Origin: Thermoflexus hugenholtzii JAD2
Lineage (GTDB): Bacteria; Chloroflexota; Chloroflexia; Chloroflexales; Roseiflexaceae
Assembly (NCBI GenBank): GCA_945881915.1
Contig: CAMCVW010000029.1
Span: 1 to 43,631, forward strand
Length of the DNA: 43,631 bases
Reading direction: 5' to 3'
The notes beneath the pieces were generated by a model that saw nothing but the letters and a program-made list of their open reading frames with translations, had not been told where the DNA came from and made no database searches. How positions within the stretch are numbered: the stretch's first letter is position 1; every line of letters starts with the position of its first letter. Below, in pieces: positions 1 through 8,977 of this stretch. The position numbers and the translations under genes were made by a program.

Positions 1-2922
1 TGCAGGAATTATCTGGATGACCAAATCTCTAGTTGCAGTGTCGTCGTGTCGTTCCGCCCGACTGCTACGAGACAATTACAGATCTCGGCCGGCAAATTGA
101 CGTTCACTGTCGACGGCGTGCCGATGACCGTCGGGCTTGTTGGGCGTAATTCGTTGACGACTCCCGATGTCGGAGTGAAAGCGACACACGCGGCGCAATC
201 GCGGAGTCCGACCCGAACAGCGACCACGCGACCAACGCATGGTCCTTTGGCGGCGACCATCCTTGCTGCTGCGACGAGGACCTTTGGCGCCGTCAATCGC
301 GTCGCGACCGAGGTTGCCATCGCACGCACACAAGTGATCTTCGACGATCGTCGTTCTGCTACTGCCGAGCGCACACAGGGGTTGCCGACGCGCACCTCTA
401 CGGCAACGATGACACGGATGCCGACATCTACCCCGATTGCCATTGTTCAGACTGTCTCGGCAGCTCTGACTGCCACGGCTGTTGCACAGACAACCCGCGT
501 TGTATCGTTGTCACAAACCGCTGTCGCAGCAACGCAAGATCAACAAACTGCCACCGCCGAGCGTGCCTCTGGATCGCCGACGCGCACCGCCGTGCCTTCA
601 AAGACGCTGAGCGCAACCGTCGGTGTATACACGGCGACGCCTACACCCACCGCAGAATCGGTACGTGTGACACGCAGCACGACTACCACCACCGATATCG
701 TCGGGGTCAAAGCGCTCCCCGCAGCGGCGGGCTACGTGGTGCTCGAACGCGGATCTGTGGCAGCAGCGTCGTCGCTCGCCGTGGTCGATCGAAACCTCGG
801 CGTGCTGAAGCGGAAAATTCTCCCCGGCGAATCCGCAAACGCACTCGCCACGCTTCCCAGTAGCCCATGGTCCTACATAGTCGCGGGGCGTTTGTATGAC
901 GCTGCCATGTACATCCAGCGCTACGACGTGACATCGCTGACGCCGGTGTTGGCAGCGTCGCATCTCGTCACCGGGGATGGCAGCATCACCGCAGCCCATG
1001 CAGTGGGTGATGTGCTCTATGTGGGGATGCGTGTGAGGACCACTGCGGCTAGCCCCGAACGCTACGAGGTGCGGGCCTATGATATCCGCAGTCCCACCGA
1101 CATCGTCGCACTTCCTGGCGTGCAAGCGAGCCTGCCTGGTCCAATCAGCCGCATTGTTGACGTGCCGCAGAGCGATCTGATTGTTGTGGTGGGTAGTACC
1201 GCAGCAACGACAACGGGGTATGTCAGCACGTACAAGCCCAAGCCGACATCGCTGCAGCTGTGCAGTAGGAGCATGGTAGCGAGCCCAGTGATGAGCGTGG
1301 TGGTCCAGAGTCGGCTCGATGGTGTGGCGCCGAATGCACTTGTCCTCTACAGTGATCGGCTGGGTATCACGGGCCTACCACTCAACCCGACGACCGGTGT
1401 GTTGGCGGCAGCACCTGCGTTTACGCGCGCCGGTGCTGCTGACGTGCTCGCACTCGACGGCAGTCAACGCCAACTCGTGTCTGCGCGCTATGACGCAAGC
1501 GCCCTGATAGCCAACAAAACCACTGTGCTGCTGTACGACATCGAGCCTACCTCCGTGCGCCTCCGAACAGCAGCGAAGGCAGTCCCAGGGAGCGCTGTCG
1601 TCCAGTCTATTGATGCGACTGCAGGGCAATTGGTTGTGGCCTCAGGGCGCATGCTCAGCGTTATAGCGGGGTCGGGCAGCCTCGCGCCCACCCTCACGCC
1701 GTCGCCTACGTTGACCGCTAGTGTCACACCGACCATTACTGCGACGGCGACTGCTAGCCGTACGCGTACGCAATCGGCGACGATGACCACGACCGCGACT
1801 GCTGTGGCCGAGTCACAGAATCGGCTCAGCGCTGGCACCGCGCACACCTGTTTGCTGACGCTTGCGTGGGACGTGACGTGCTGGGGTGACAGCGCCTATG
1901 GCCAGACTGGTGCAGGTGTCTTGGCAGCACAAACGACACCTCGTCCGGTCTTAATCGGTGCCAGCGCACCGGTACGCCAGTTGGCTGGTGCCTGGAATCA
2001 CCACTGTGTGCGTACCAGCGACGGTACGTTCACCTGTTGGGGTGATAACGGCTACGGCGAATTAGGTGATTTGACTCCTGGGACCGCGCCAAACACCCCA
2101 GTCAGTGCGACGGTGCTGGCGCAGGTACGGCATATCGGCGTGGGCTGGCACCACGCCTGCGCGATTACCACCGACCGCACCGTCCTGTGTTGGGGTTTGA
2201 ATAGCCAGCGGCAGCTAGGTAATTCGGTCACGACAGACGCGACCAGTGCGCAGGTGGTGTTCGATGTCAGCGGCGTTACCCAACTTGCCCTCGGTGCAAC
2301 GCATTCGTGTGCATTATTGGCGAGCGGCAAGGTCATGTGCTGGGGCGGCAACACCTACGGCCAGCTCGGCCAAGGCAATACCACAACCTACACCAAAGCC
2401 GTGTTGGTCCCGGTGACGGGTGTAACCAGCATCAGCACCTTCAACAATCATACCTGTGCCCTGACCACCGCCAAGACCGTCTCGTGCTGGGGGGCAAACA
2501 CGTACGGCCAATCAGGTGGGGCGGTGCTGACCAGCAGTGTGACGTCGCCAAGTGTCGTGAAGCGTAGCAGTGGCGCGAGCTCCGTCGCACTTGGCAATGT
2601 TGCAGGCGTCGAAGCGGGCTTTGGGCATAGTTGTGCGTATGACACGACTGGAGCAGTGTATTGCTGGGGCGACAACTTTTATGGGCAGCTTGCCAAAGAC
2701 ACCGCGACCGTATTCACCAGCGCTCTCGCACTCCCCATCAGTGGAGTGACTGCCAGCGACGAAAAAGTCATCGACGTGGCAACGGGTGAAAAACACAGCT
2801 GCACCCTGCTCTCGACCGGCGCCATCAAATGTTGGGGCAATAACCAGTATGGCCAGCTCGGCACCGGTGCCGTCGGATCAGCGGTGGTCACCACGCCGGT
2901 GGCGGTGGTGGGTTTGCCGTGA
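1..2922 (+). CDS. Thr-rich secreted protein with RCC1 repeats (5' partial)
   Basis: The frame is open from base 1, so the gene very likely starts upstream; a GTG at 46 is only the first in-frame start codon. Counted from that GTG, residues ~60-225 are Thr/Ala/Arg-rich low-complexity sequence in which the motif ATAER..G.PTRT recurs. Residues ~230-545 look like a beta-rich, propeller-like domain (inferred). A second Thr/Pro linker (~550-590) leads into seven RCC1-type repeats of about 45-50 residues. Each repeat has an H-x-C-x(1-2)...CWG.N.YGQLG pattern, with one Cys near the start and one just before the WG. The paired cysteines suggest one disulfide per blade, as expected outside the cytoplasm. 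RCC1 repeats form seven-bladed propellers, and seven are present. The ligand is unknown. No terminator is evident after the stop. Confidence 0.8.
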   Translation, partial: CRNYLDDQISSCSVVVSFRPTATRQLQISAGKLTFTVDGVPMTVGLVGRNSLTTPDVGVKATHAAQSRSPTRTATTRPTHGPLAATILAAATRTFGAVNRVATEVAIARTQVIFDDRRSATAERTQGLPTRTSTATMTRMPTSTPIAIVQTVSAALTATAVAQTTRVVSLSQTAVAATQDQQTATAERASGSPTRTAVPSKTLSATVGVYTATPTPTAESVRVTRSTTTTTDIVGVKALPAAAGYVVLERGSVAAASSLAVVDRNLGVLKRKILPGESANALATLPSSPWSYIVAGRLYDAAMYIQRYDVTSLTPVLAASHLVTGDGSITAAHAVGDVLYVGMRVRTTAASPERYEVRAYDIRSPTDIVALPGVQASLPGPISRIVDVPQSDLIVVVGSTAATTTGYVSTYKPKPTSLQLCSRSMVASPVMSVVVQSRLDGVAPNALVLYSDRLGITGLPLNPTTGVLAAAPAFTRAGAADVLALDGSQRQLVSARYDASALIANKTTVLLYDIEPTSVRLRTAAKAVPGSAVVQSIDATAGQLVVASGRMLSVIAGSGSLAPTLTPSPTLTASVTPTITATATASRTRTQSATMTTTATAVAESQNRLSAGTAHTCLLTLAWDVTCWGDSAYGQTGAGVLAAQTTPRPVLIGASAPVRQLAGAWNHHCVRTSDGTFTCWGDNGYGELGDLTPGTAPNTPVSATVLAQVRHIGVGWHHACAITTDRTVLCWGLNSQRQLGNSVTTDATSAQVVFDVSGVTQLALGATHSCALLASGKVMCWGGNTYGQLGQGNTTTYTKAVLVPVTGVTSISTFNNHTCALTTAKTVSCWGANTYGQSGGAVLTSSVTSPSVVKRSSGASSVALGNVAGVEAGFGHSCAYDTTGAVYCWGDNFYGQLAKDTATVFTSALALPISGVTASDEKVIDVATGEKHSCTLLSTGAIKCWGNNQYGQLGTGAVGSAVVTTPVAVVGLP

Positions 2923-3057
2923 GGGGGGCTAATAGTACATAGCCGTGGTTTACGGAGTAATCAATCGCTGTCATCGAAATCGATAGTTTGATTCTGTAAC
3001 AAGGTAAGGCAAGAAGCGCCTGGGAGTATGCTGAGGCACACTGTCAGGAGTATTCCT

Positions 3058-3088
3058 TTGACTCAAATCGACTCTTCACTGTTAGAAT
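3058..3088 (+). promoter_or_regulatory. Possible sigma70 promoter for the HEPN locus
   Basis: TTGACT at 3058-3063 and TAGAAT at 3083-3088 resemble -35 and -10 boxes. The 19-bp spacer is longer than the usual 17, so this is a weak call. It would give an untranslated leader of about 290 nt before the HEPN gene, or would serve the small frame at 3160. Confidence 0.3.
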
Positions 3089-3159
3089 ATGACTTACGTA
3101 AAAGCAGAAAAGAACGTGTATGAATATCCTCGACATGCAAGGTCACAGCATCAACGATT

Positions 3160-3384
3160 ATGCACAATTTACAGTCTCGTTTATCGGAAAAAGCAGACGA
3201 CACAATTCGATCTTCGGTCAATACGCATCTCGACAAAAAGCACTTTTGGCCTGATCCACTCCTCCAAAGGGATACGCGCCGCTATGAGTCGGCGACCATC
3301 CGGTGTGTGCCACGTGTGCGTACCCAACCCGAGAAGCGCGATCTATGGCGCTACTACGGAGTGAGAAACAAAAAAGGGAGTTGA
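3160..3384 (+). CDS. Doubtful small hypothetical protein (74 aa)
   Basis: This is an ATG-started frame of 74 codons whose stop lies 1 bp before the ATG of the HEPN gene, the spacing seen in coupled gene pairs. The product is basic and Arg/Lys-rich with no recognisable domain. There is no Shine-Dalgarno before the ATG, and an in-frame stop lies 39 bp upstream, so it cannot be much longer. It could be a small partner of the HEPN protein, a remnant, or chance. The tight junction is the only real support. Confidence 0.25.
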   Translation: MHNLQSRLSEKADDTIRSSVNTHLDKKHFWPDPLLQRDTRRYESATIRCVPRVRTQPEKRDLWRYYGVRNKKGS

Positions 3385-3385
3385 C

Positions 3386-4423
3386 ATGTTCGATGATTTA
3401 TTCAAGAAACCAACGCTCAGGATGAACACGATTCCGCGCGCGAGCAATGAGCTTCATCCACTCGGAGCCAGCCGCTCTCGCCCTGCGACGAGCTTTTTCG
3501 CATCACTCCCAGAGGCTTGGCAACAACAAGTGATGACCCGACCGCTCCGAGCACTGAATGCACGAGCTCGTGGCGCACAAACCGAAGCACTGCTGTCGGT
3601 GATCCGAGCCCTCGATGACTACGCAACAGTCCTCGAGCGGATGGGTGCGACGCTGCTCCTGTGCTCGATGGTCGAAGGACGGGTCCGTGCGCTGTACCGC
3701 CAACGCCATGCGCTCCAACATGGCTTACCGGCACCGTCGATCGAGACCGAGGAACACGAGTATCAAGCAGCGCAGGCAAATGGGACGACGCTTTCGAGCG
3801 CACGGCACGAGACTAATGATCTCGCAAAAGTCATCAATATCCTCGAAGGTTACGGGGATATTGACACATTGACCGCGAAAGAGTTACAGGAGTTTACCAA
3901 GTACCGCAACCCGTTGGTCCACGACGCGACATACCGCGTCGACCAGTTCAAGATGCCGTTTATCCACGCGCTGTTGTTGTTGTATGCCGATCTGACTCTG
4001 GTCCGACAGCGCCTCGCAACGCGTCTGAAAAACGAACGAACGGTGTTCCATGAAGACGCATCTGTCAGAGCGGCGATGAACAAGCGGATGGCGCAAATAC
4101 CGATTCACACGTTCGTTCCCGCAGATATCTTCTGTGCATATACGGGTGCCACGGGTGCGCTAAAAGCCCCGATCAGCAATAATGTGCCACGCTTGTTTGT
4201 GGTGACGGTGTCAGCATGGATTGCCAAAGCGCGCATCAGCGAAACGGAATGTGGATATCACGACCTCTGGCGGAAGCCGAATAACTTATTTGGTCAGGAG
4301 TTTTTTGTGTTTTCGCATCGCAACGCACAAGGCAGGGTGGGATATCGTCACCTCGGCCCACGGGTTGTTACCCATGTCGAGGTCACCGATCGCCGAGAGG
4401 TCATCGTAGCCTTTGGGAAGTGA
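3386..4423 (+). CDS. HEPN-motif protein, possible RNase/toxin
   Basis: 345 aa; ATG preceded by GGGAG at close spacing. Residues ~65-200 are predicted helical. They contain an acidic/aromatic helix (~75-110) and then R174-N-P-L-V-H179, the R-x(4-6)-H signature of HEPN ribonucleases, in a setting (KYRNPLVHD) typical of these folds. The C-terminal ~110 residues form a separate, more beta-like region with no recognised domain. HEPN proteins often act as metal-independent RNases in toxin-antitoxin and antiviral systems, but some are only helical adaptors, so activity here is inferred. The gene converges on the 351-aa/ATPase operon, with 55 bp between stops. No classic MNT nucleotidyltransferase antitoxin lies next to it. 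Confidence 0.5.
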   Translation: MFDDLFKKPTLRMNTIPRASNELHPLGASRSRPATSFFASLPEAWQQQVMTRPLRALNARARGAQTEALLSVIRALDDYATVLERMGATLLLCSMVEGRVRALYRQRHALQHGLPAPSIETEEHEYQAAQANGTTLSSARHETNDLAKVINILEGYGDIDTLTAKELQEFTKYRNPLVHDATYRVDQFKMPFIHALLLLYADLTLVRQRLATRLKNERTVFHEDASVRAAMNKRMAQIPIHTFVPADIFCAYTGATGALKAPISNNVPRLFVVTVSAWIAKARISETECGYHDLWRKPNNLFGQEFFVFSHRNAQGRVGYRHLGPRVVTHVEVTDRREVIVAFGK

Positions 4424-4478
4424 CTGGCATCACGGCAGAGAACGCCGAACACTTGCGTGCCTCGTGTAAGAACCGCAT

Positions 4479-5534
4479 TCATTGGGTGCAAAGGAAAATC
4501 TTGACCTTCTCGGCGCTATACGATGCGGGGATTGAACGGTGTGGCCGCATCCCGAGGAGCTGCTGGTAGATCGGATGTTCCCTCGCGGTCAGGTCGACTT
4601 TCATCTGAAACGTCGACAATCTTTTGATGCGTTCGTGGCTAAAAACGATAAATCCTGCACCGAAACTATAGCTGTACAAAAGTTCGTCTGCTGAGTTCAG
4701 AAACATGAAGCGGTCGTGGAATGCATTCTTCATCAGTGATTCGCTGTGCGCGTAGATGTTGATCTGACTAATTTGTGTAGCATCTGAGACTTTTTTCGCC
4801 AGGTGTTGTAGCAGTTCGTTCGCCGCATCGACTGCTTCACCGGGGTGTTTATGGCTCCAGCTTGGCACCTTTGTCTCGAGGTGGATGTGGAGTGCAAGGG
4901 GTGTACGCGCCGTTGCATTGATTTTGCCGATGAGGTAGTCGAGGGCTTCGTAGTCGCGTCTTTTGTCATCGCCAATAAAATAGCGGTCGACGATAGTAAT
5001 CGAACGCCATTTCACATGCTTGATTACTGGCTCCATGCGATCCTGCCACAGCACGCTACGGAGGTCACCGACCAAGATTTCGCGGTTGAGCAAGGATTTA
5101 ACTTGGTCATAGGTCTGTGTGGCATCAATCGATTTCCACATGGTGATTTCGGCGTGCGGTGCAGCGGGGTTCCGCACCGATACATCGGTGAGGTCGTTTT
5201 CGAGCGCGACACAGTAGGTCGCCCGTGACACCGCCAGGATGTGCTCATTTTCGTACGCAAACGGTGGAAGTTGATTGTCGATAATTCCGTTCCAGGCGGG
5301 GATTGTTTGTTTGGGGAGGCGCTGCAACAACCCTTTATACATATCACGAAATTTGACTGGAATAGCATGCTGTTGCGTAATCAACGTCGAATCCGCGAGC
5401 GTGTCGCCGTTGTAGAGGAGGACACACGGGGTAGACCGCAGGCAGTTCAGCAGCGACATGAAGTCGGACGCGTCAGGCTGATGCTCGGGGAAAGCGTCGT
5501 GGTTGCTGAAGTCGAGGGCTATGGGAATCATCAT
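4479..5534 (-). CDS. Unknown protein, possible PLD-like effector of an ATPase pair
   Basis: 351 aa; ATG with a strong GGGAGGTGATCC ribosome site that overlaps the stop of the upstream ATPase gene, so the two are translationally coupled. No confident family. The C-terminal half has a short hydrophobic strand ending in D183-R-Y185, an H-x-H pair (H216, H218), and A-F-H273-D-R275 followed by a beta-rich stretch. The DRY...HDR layout recalls the phospholipase-D-like MIT C-terminal fold (DPY...HDR); this comparison is from memory. N-terminal ~130 residues: unknown. The pairing resembles ATPase-plus-effector defence modules in which the ATPase senses and the small partner cuts or signals. A nuclease role is plausible but unproven. 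Confidence 0.5.
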   Translation of the reverse strand: MMIPIALDFSNHDAFPEHQPDASDFMSLLNCLRSTPCVLLYNGDTLADSTLITQQHAIPVKFRDMYKGLLQRLPKQTIPAWNGIIDNQLPPFAYENEHILAVSRATYCVALENDLTDVSVRNPAAPHAEITMWKSIDATQTYDQVKSLLNREILVGDLRSVLWQDRMEPVIKHVKWRSITIVDRYFIGDDKRRDYEALDYLIGKINATARTPLALHIHLETKVPSWSHKHPGEAVDAANELLQHLAKKVSDATQISQINIYAHSESLMKNAFHDRFMFLNSADELLYSYSFGAGFIVFSHERIKRLSTFQMKVDLTAREHPIYQQLLGMRPHRSIPASYSAEKVKIFLCTQ

Positions 5535-5537
5535 GGA

Positions 5538-7355
5538 TCACCTCCCAGCCATATTGTCGCGGAAGCCCTCTTCAAAGAAGCCGTTTGGCCACTCGTCCAT
5601 AAGGTCACCGTCGTCGTCGAGGTGCAAATGGGTAACAGTGCTACCGTTCGGGCCGGGCTCTACGTACACAATCGAAATATCGTCTTTGCTGATTTTTCCT
5701 TCACGGACGCGACGCATCAGGCGGCGGATAATGTGTTCGCTATGTGTCTCGATGACATAAGAGTTATTTTGTTCCGACCCTATCGAAGTGCGAATGAATA
5801 CATCGGCGAGGTCACCTTGTAAGCGCGGGTGCAGATGGAGTTCCGGTTGTTCGATACATATAGTGGCGTTTGATTCGCTGGAACAATAAACAAGAATTGG
5901 TAATACTTGTGAAATACCGATGCCGACATCACGGTGGGAGACAATGGTCTTTGAATGTTTATCGAGAAGTTCAACAAATAATTGAATTGGTGGGGGTATG
6001 CGTTTGTTCTTGAATTCAGCTATCAGAGGCTGTAGACTATCAAATTCGGTCGACTCCATGCCAGTAATAGTTTCGAGAAATTCATCGAGATCTTTCTTAT
6101 CAAATGTCGATGTGTTTTCAGAGGCATGTATCTGGAGCGTATATCCCATCTTCAATTTTATGAATTGTTCGTTGATGTGATTGCGTAAGCGCTCTTCCGT
6201 GGCGAGTTTTTTCCACGCATTGGCGCTGTCAAAAAGTTTCGCACTTCTTGTGAAAGGCTGGTTGAAAAACCGTTTGGGAATTTCTCTGAGCGGACCTATG
6301 TAACGCAGTGAATTGAGGAATTCAGCACAACTGGCATCCGTAAATGTTGTTTCCAAAACATCATCTTTGAGTGATTCAAACAAGTCCACATGCATGTCGA
6401 ACGTCTGTGCCACAAATGTATTGCTCATTCGTTCTCTAATGACTTCTGACTTGTTGAGTAGTTCAAAAATCAACTGCCGACAACCCTCCGAGCGTAGCAC
6501 TTTCGAATACATACGAGCGATTTGTCGTGCTGAATGGAAAGGGAACGAATCTTGGTGTTGCGCCTTATTGTTGATGTCAATGCGGTCATATGCGTCTAGC
6601 TGGGGTAAAGATGCTCCAAGAAATTGGTTCACTCTCGATGTAATTTGCTCAGCGAATACGAGATGATTGTGTGCCGCGAAATCCTGGAATGCAAGCGCTA
6701 CTGGATGAAGAAGGCGCTCGTGCTCAGGTATATCTTGAAGTAAATGTTCACGAACAACGTCGACGATGGTTGTGAAAAAAGGGTATAGTTGCTCAATGAT
6801 AAATTGATGCGTTTCGACATCCTGATTCTGAGCGCCAGCTTCATAAGCACCAAGACGAGTTAGGTTCAATGTGACGCTGTACAGAGGTTGATCGAACAAC
6901 TGTACGTTGGTTGTATTCGTTAAGATTTTTGTATCGAATTGAATCGTTTGTTTGAGAACAACTTCGGTTGAAGATGGTTCTGCAAAATATGAGTTGAATC
7001 TTGCGTCGTAGCGTTGTCTTTCAAAAGAAAGTTTCACTTTGAGTGTTTTGCTGGCATCATGCTGGTACAAATAGTGTGGATAACCACCCAAATCAACCGA
7101 ATCTCCACCCAATTTTGTAGAAGAAATGTTATGTGGTGTGACCCCTTCACCTACCATGAGAATCTGGTGCATATGCAACAATGAATGAATGATGCTGGAT
7201 TTTCCACTGCTGTTCTGCCCAAAAATAAGTGTAATCGGCCGAAATGCAACACTAATGTCTTCGCCGAACGCCTTAAAATTGGTCAACTCAAGTTTCTTCA
7301 ATTTGCTTAAGTTTGGTTCTTGTTGGGTTTTTAGCTTTGGTTTTGAACTCGTCAT
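5538..7355 (-). CDS. AAA/SMC-like ATPase, DUF3696 type
   Basis: 605 aa; ATG preceded by AAGGAG. The Walker A motif is G46-Q-N-S-S-G-K-S53, directly after the K-x-x-L-x-N-F-K-A-F start typical of RecF/OLD-like ATPases. Walker B is I-C-I-E-Q-P-E (~499-505), followed by the L-H-L-H-P signature-like segment and the E-T-H-S-E-H motif (~536-541). The end (acidic stretch, then W-P-x-G-F-F) is typical of DUF3696 proteins. The middle is long and variable, with helical segments. No TOPRIM nuclease domain is visible, so unlike OLD it needs a partner for any cutting, which fits the coupled 351-aa gene. The gene is visibly AT-richer than most neighbours, suggesting transfer. Family members occur in defence islands; the role here is inferred. 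Confidence 0.8.
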   Translation of the reverse strand: MTSSKPKLKTQQEPNLSKLKKLELTNFKAFGEDISVAFRPITLIFGQNSSGKSSIIHSLLHMHQILMVGEGVTPHNISSTKLGGDSVDLGGYPHYLYQHDASKTLKVKLSFERQRYDARFNSYFAEPSSTEVVLKQTIQFDTKILTNTTNVQLFDQPLYSVTLNLTRLGAYEAGAQNQDVETHQFIIEQLYPFFTTIVDVVREHLLQDIPEHERLLHPVALAFQDFAAHNHLVFAEQITSRVNQFLGASLPQLDAYDRIDINNKAQHQDSFPFHSARQIARMYSKVLRSEGCRQLIFELLNKSEVIRERMSNTFVAQTFDMHVDLFESLKDDVLETTFTDASCAEFLNSLRYIGPLREIPKRFFNQPFTRSAKLFDSANAWKKLATEERLRNHINEQFIKLKMGYTLQIHASENTSTFDKKDLDEFLETITGMESTEFDSLQPLIAEFKNKRIPPPIQLFVELLDKHSKTIVSHRDVGIGISQVLPILVYCSSESNATICIEQPELHLHPRLQGDLADVFIRTSIGSEQNNSYVIETHSEHIIRRLMRRVREGKISKDDISIVYVEPGPNGSTVTHLHLDDDGDLMDEWPNGFFEEGFRDNMAGR

Positions 7356-7815
7356 AACCTACTCCTTAGAAAGTAAGCCTGAAATCTAGAGAACGGACTC
7401 AGCATGCAAAATCTATTCAAGTCAAGGAAAGATTGGTGTGGTACTTCGTATACGTGACTTTCGCGTATGAATGCAGACTAACGAAATTTGTCAACTTCAT
7501 TGAAGAACACAATTCACGGTCCGGTTACATATGGAATAGCAAGAATTTTGTACGTTATACGTTGCGCATAGTAACGTATAACGCAAGCATAGCAGAAAAC
7601 ACACCTGTGCATCATTTCAATCGATGTAACTGGCTATATTTCGTTGAATGCATTGCACTCAAATAGTCGCAGGAAGGTAGGGTTCCATTGATTTTACTTG
7701 CAGGTAGACGAGTTGCTCTAAGGTTCCTCTTCTCAACACACGGAATTTCTATCGTCGGTATCAGATGCTACCATCTGTCTGCCCTACTGCACGGAAAATC
7801 CTAACCCCCACCCCC
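7356..7815. other. AT-rich intergenic region upstream of the ATPase operon
   Basis: About 460 bp. The half next to the ATPase is AT-rich like that operon and holds the inverted repeat at 7553-7583. A 77-codon frame at 7433-7666 lacks a ribosome site and shows no protein-like pattern. Nothing else was recognised. Confidence 0.5.
7553..7583. repeat. Perfect 11-bp inverted repeat, possible operator
   Basis: Arms CGTTATACGTT (7553-7563) and AACGTATAACG (7573-7583) are exact reverse complements around a 9-bp spacer. There is no T-run on either side, so a terminator is unlikely. It lies ~200 bp upstream of the ATPase operon and could be a dimeric repressor site. Confidence 0.45.
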
Positions 7816-8832
7816 TCACGCCATCCGTTCCCACTGCGCTACATCGACCCCATGCAGCAACGGAGTACCTGCCACAAAGCGCTCCACATCGCCGACGCAG
7901 ATCTCGCTCTGGCGCAGGCGGGCATCGCGGGTGACCGCGGCCATATGCGGCAGCACGGTGCAATTATCGAGTGCAAAAAACGGCGAATCGACGGGCAACG
8001 GCTCGTCCGGCTCGGTCACGTCGAGCATTGCCGACAAGCGACCTGATTGCAGCTCGGCCAGCAGCGACGGCATGTCGACCAAGCGCGCGCGGGCGGTGTT
8101 GACAAACAATGCGCCGTCGCGCAGCGCCGAAAATTGCGCCGCACCCAGCATCCCAATCGTCTCGGGCGTCACCGGCGCGTGCAACGACACGATGTCGCTT
8201 TGTGCCAGCAGTGTGCCCAGATCGACCAGCGTCGCATGGTATTGCGCTGCCAGTGCCTCGGTCGCATACGGGTCGGCCAGCAGGATGCGCGCGCCAAACG
8301 GCTGCAACAGCTCCATCACGCCCTTGCCGATGGCACTGGCGCCGATGATGCCGATGGTACTGCCGCGCAACTCGCGCTGGCTGACGATGGGAACCAACGC
8401 CGCGCCGGCCCGGTAGCGTTCGGCCGCCACAAAGGCCCGCCGCCGCGCCATAATCAGCGCCCCGATAGTGAACTCGGCCACCGACTCGACCAACGAATGA
8501 TTCGCCCTGCTGACCAACAGCCCGCGCTGCACGGCGGCATACGGTACCAAGCTTTTGACCGTGCCGGCTGCATGCGCCACCAGTCGGAGCTGCGATGTGG
8601 CCGGTGTCCAGTCTTCGAGTGCGGCCAAATAGGGTACGCCCCAGCCGGTGATAATAATCGTGGCGTGTGCCAGTGCATCGGCCACAAACGCATCTGATGG
8701 ACTGCCGACCCCCTCCCACAGATGGACGGTGCCGATGGCGTGTAGGCGGTGCAGATAGTGGTCAAATTCCAACTCGGCACGCATCCCGGATGACAAGGCG
8801 ACGTATATGGTGGGTCGATGGTCAGCAGTCAT
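7816..8832 (-). CDS. D-isomer-specific 2-hydroxyacid dehydrogenase
   Basis: 338 aa. NAD-dependent reduction of a 2-keto acid to a D-2-hydroxy acid, or the reverse. The Rossmann core has GIIGASAIGK at ~157, in place of the usual G-x-G-x-x-G with Leu-Gly-Arg, followed by a strand ending in an acidic residue for NAD ribose binding. The catalytic set is visible: Arg in N-T-A-R-A-R, Glu in D-V-T-E-P, His in L-P-H-M-A. Substrate cannot be told; phosphoglycerate and glyoxylate/hydroxypyruvate members share this outline, and no ACT domain is present. The ATG is preceded by AGGAT. It is third in a leftward gene set after the epimerase and the isocitrate-dehydrogenase-like gene, 144 bp downstream of the latter. 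Confidence 0.85.
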   Translation of the reverse strand: MTADHRPTIYVALSSGMRAELEFDHYLHRLHAIGTVHLWEGVGSPSDAFVADALAHATIIITGWGVPYLAALEDWTPATSQLRLVAHAAGTVKSLVPYAAVQRGLLVSRANHSLVESVAEFTIGALIMARRRAFVAAERYRAGAALVPIVSQRELRGSTIGIIGASAIGKGVMELLQPFGARILLADPYATEALAAQYHATLVDLGTLLAQSDIVSLHAPVTPETIGMLGAAQFSALRDGALFVNTARARLVDMPSLLAELQSGRLSAMLDVTEPDEPLPVDSPFFALDNCTVLPHMAAVTRDARLRQSEICVGDVERFVAGTPLLHGVDVAQWERMA

Positions 8833-8946
8833 TGATTTCTATCCTGATTGTGATGCATCATTGCCCCACGGCTGCACGCGCACGACAGCGTGGATACGCG
8901 AAGCAATGATGTACGTACGCATGTTCAAAAACACCCAAAAAACCAA

Positions 8947-8977
8947 TTCCTAATTCATAATTCCTAATTCATAATTC
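8947..8977. repeat. Short tandem repeat, 14-bp unit
   Basis: Two exact copies of TTCCTAATTCATAA (8947-8960, 8961-8974) plus a partial third. It sits at the 3' end of the isocitrate-dehydrogenase-like gene and touches its stop codon. AT-rich, with no stem-loop. Confidence 0.8.

Larger units (their letters stand above)
2923..3385. other. Intergenic region before the HEPN gene
   Basis: About 460 bp without a convincing gene. It holds a possible promoter near 3058-3088 and one weak small reading frame that ends just before the HEPN gene; both are listed separately. Another overlapping frame (3089-3364) has unnatural composition and no ribosome binding site. No tRNA fold or strong terminator was seen after the RCC1 gene. 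Confidence 0.5.

Noticed and set aside
3089-3364. 91-codon frame before the HEPN gene
   Set aside because: No ribosome site, unnatural composition, overlaps a competing frame that at least abuts the next start.
7433-7666. 77-codon GTG frame in the AT-rich spacer
   Set aside because: No Shine-Dalgarno and it spans the inverted repeat; composition looks like random AT-rich DNA.
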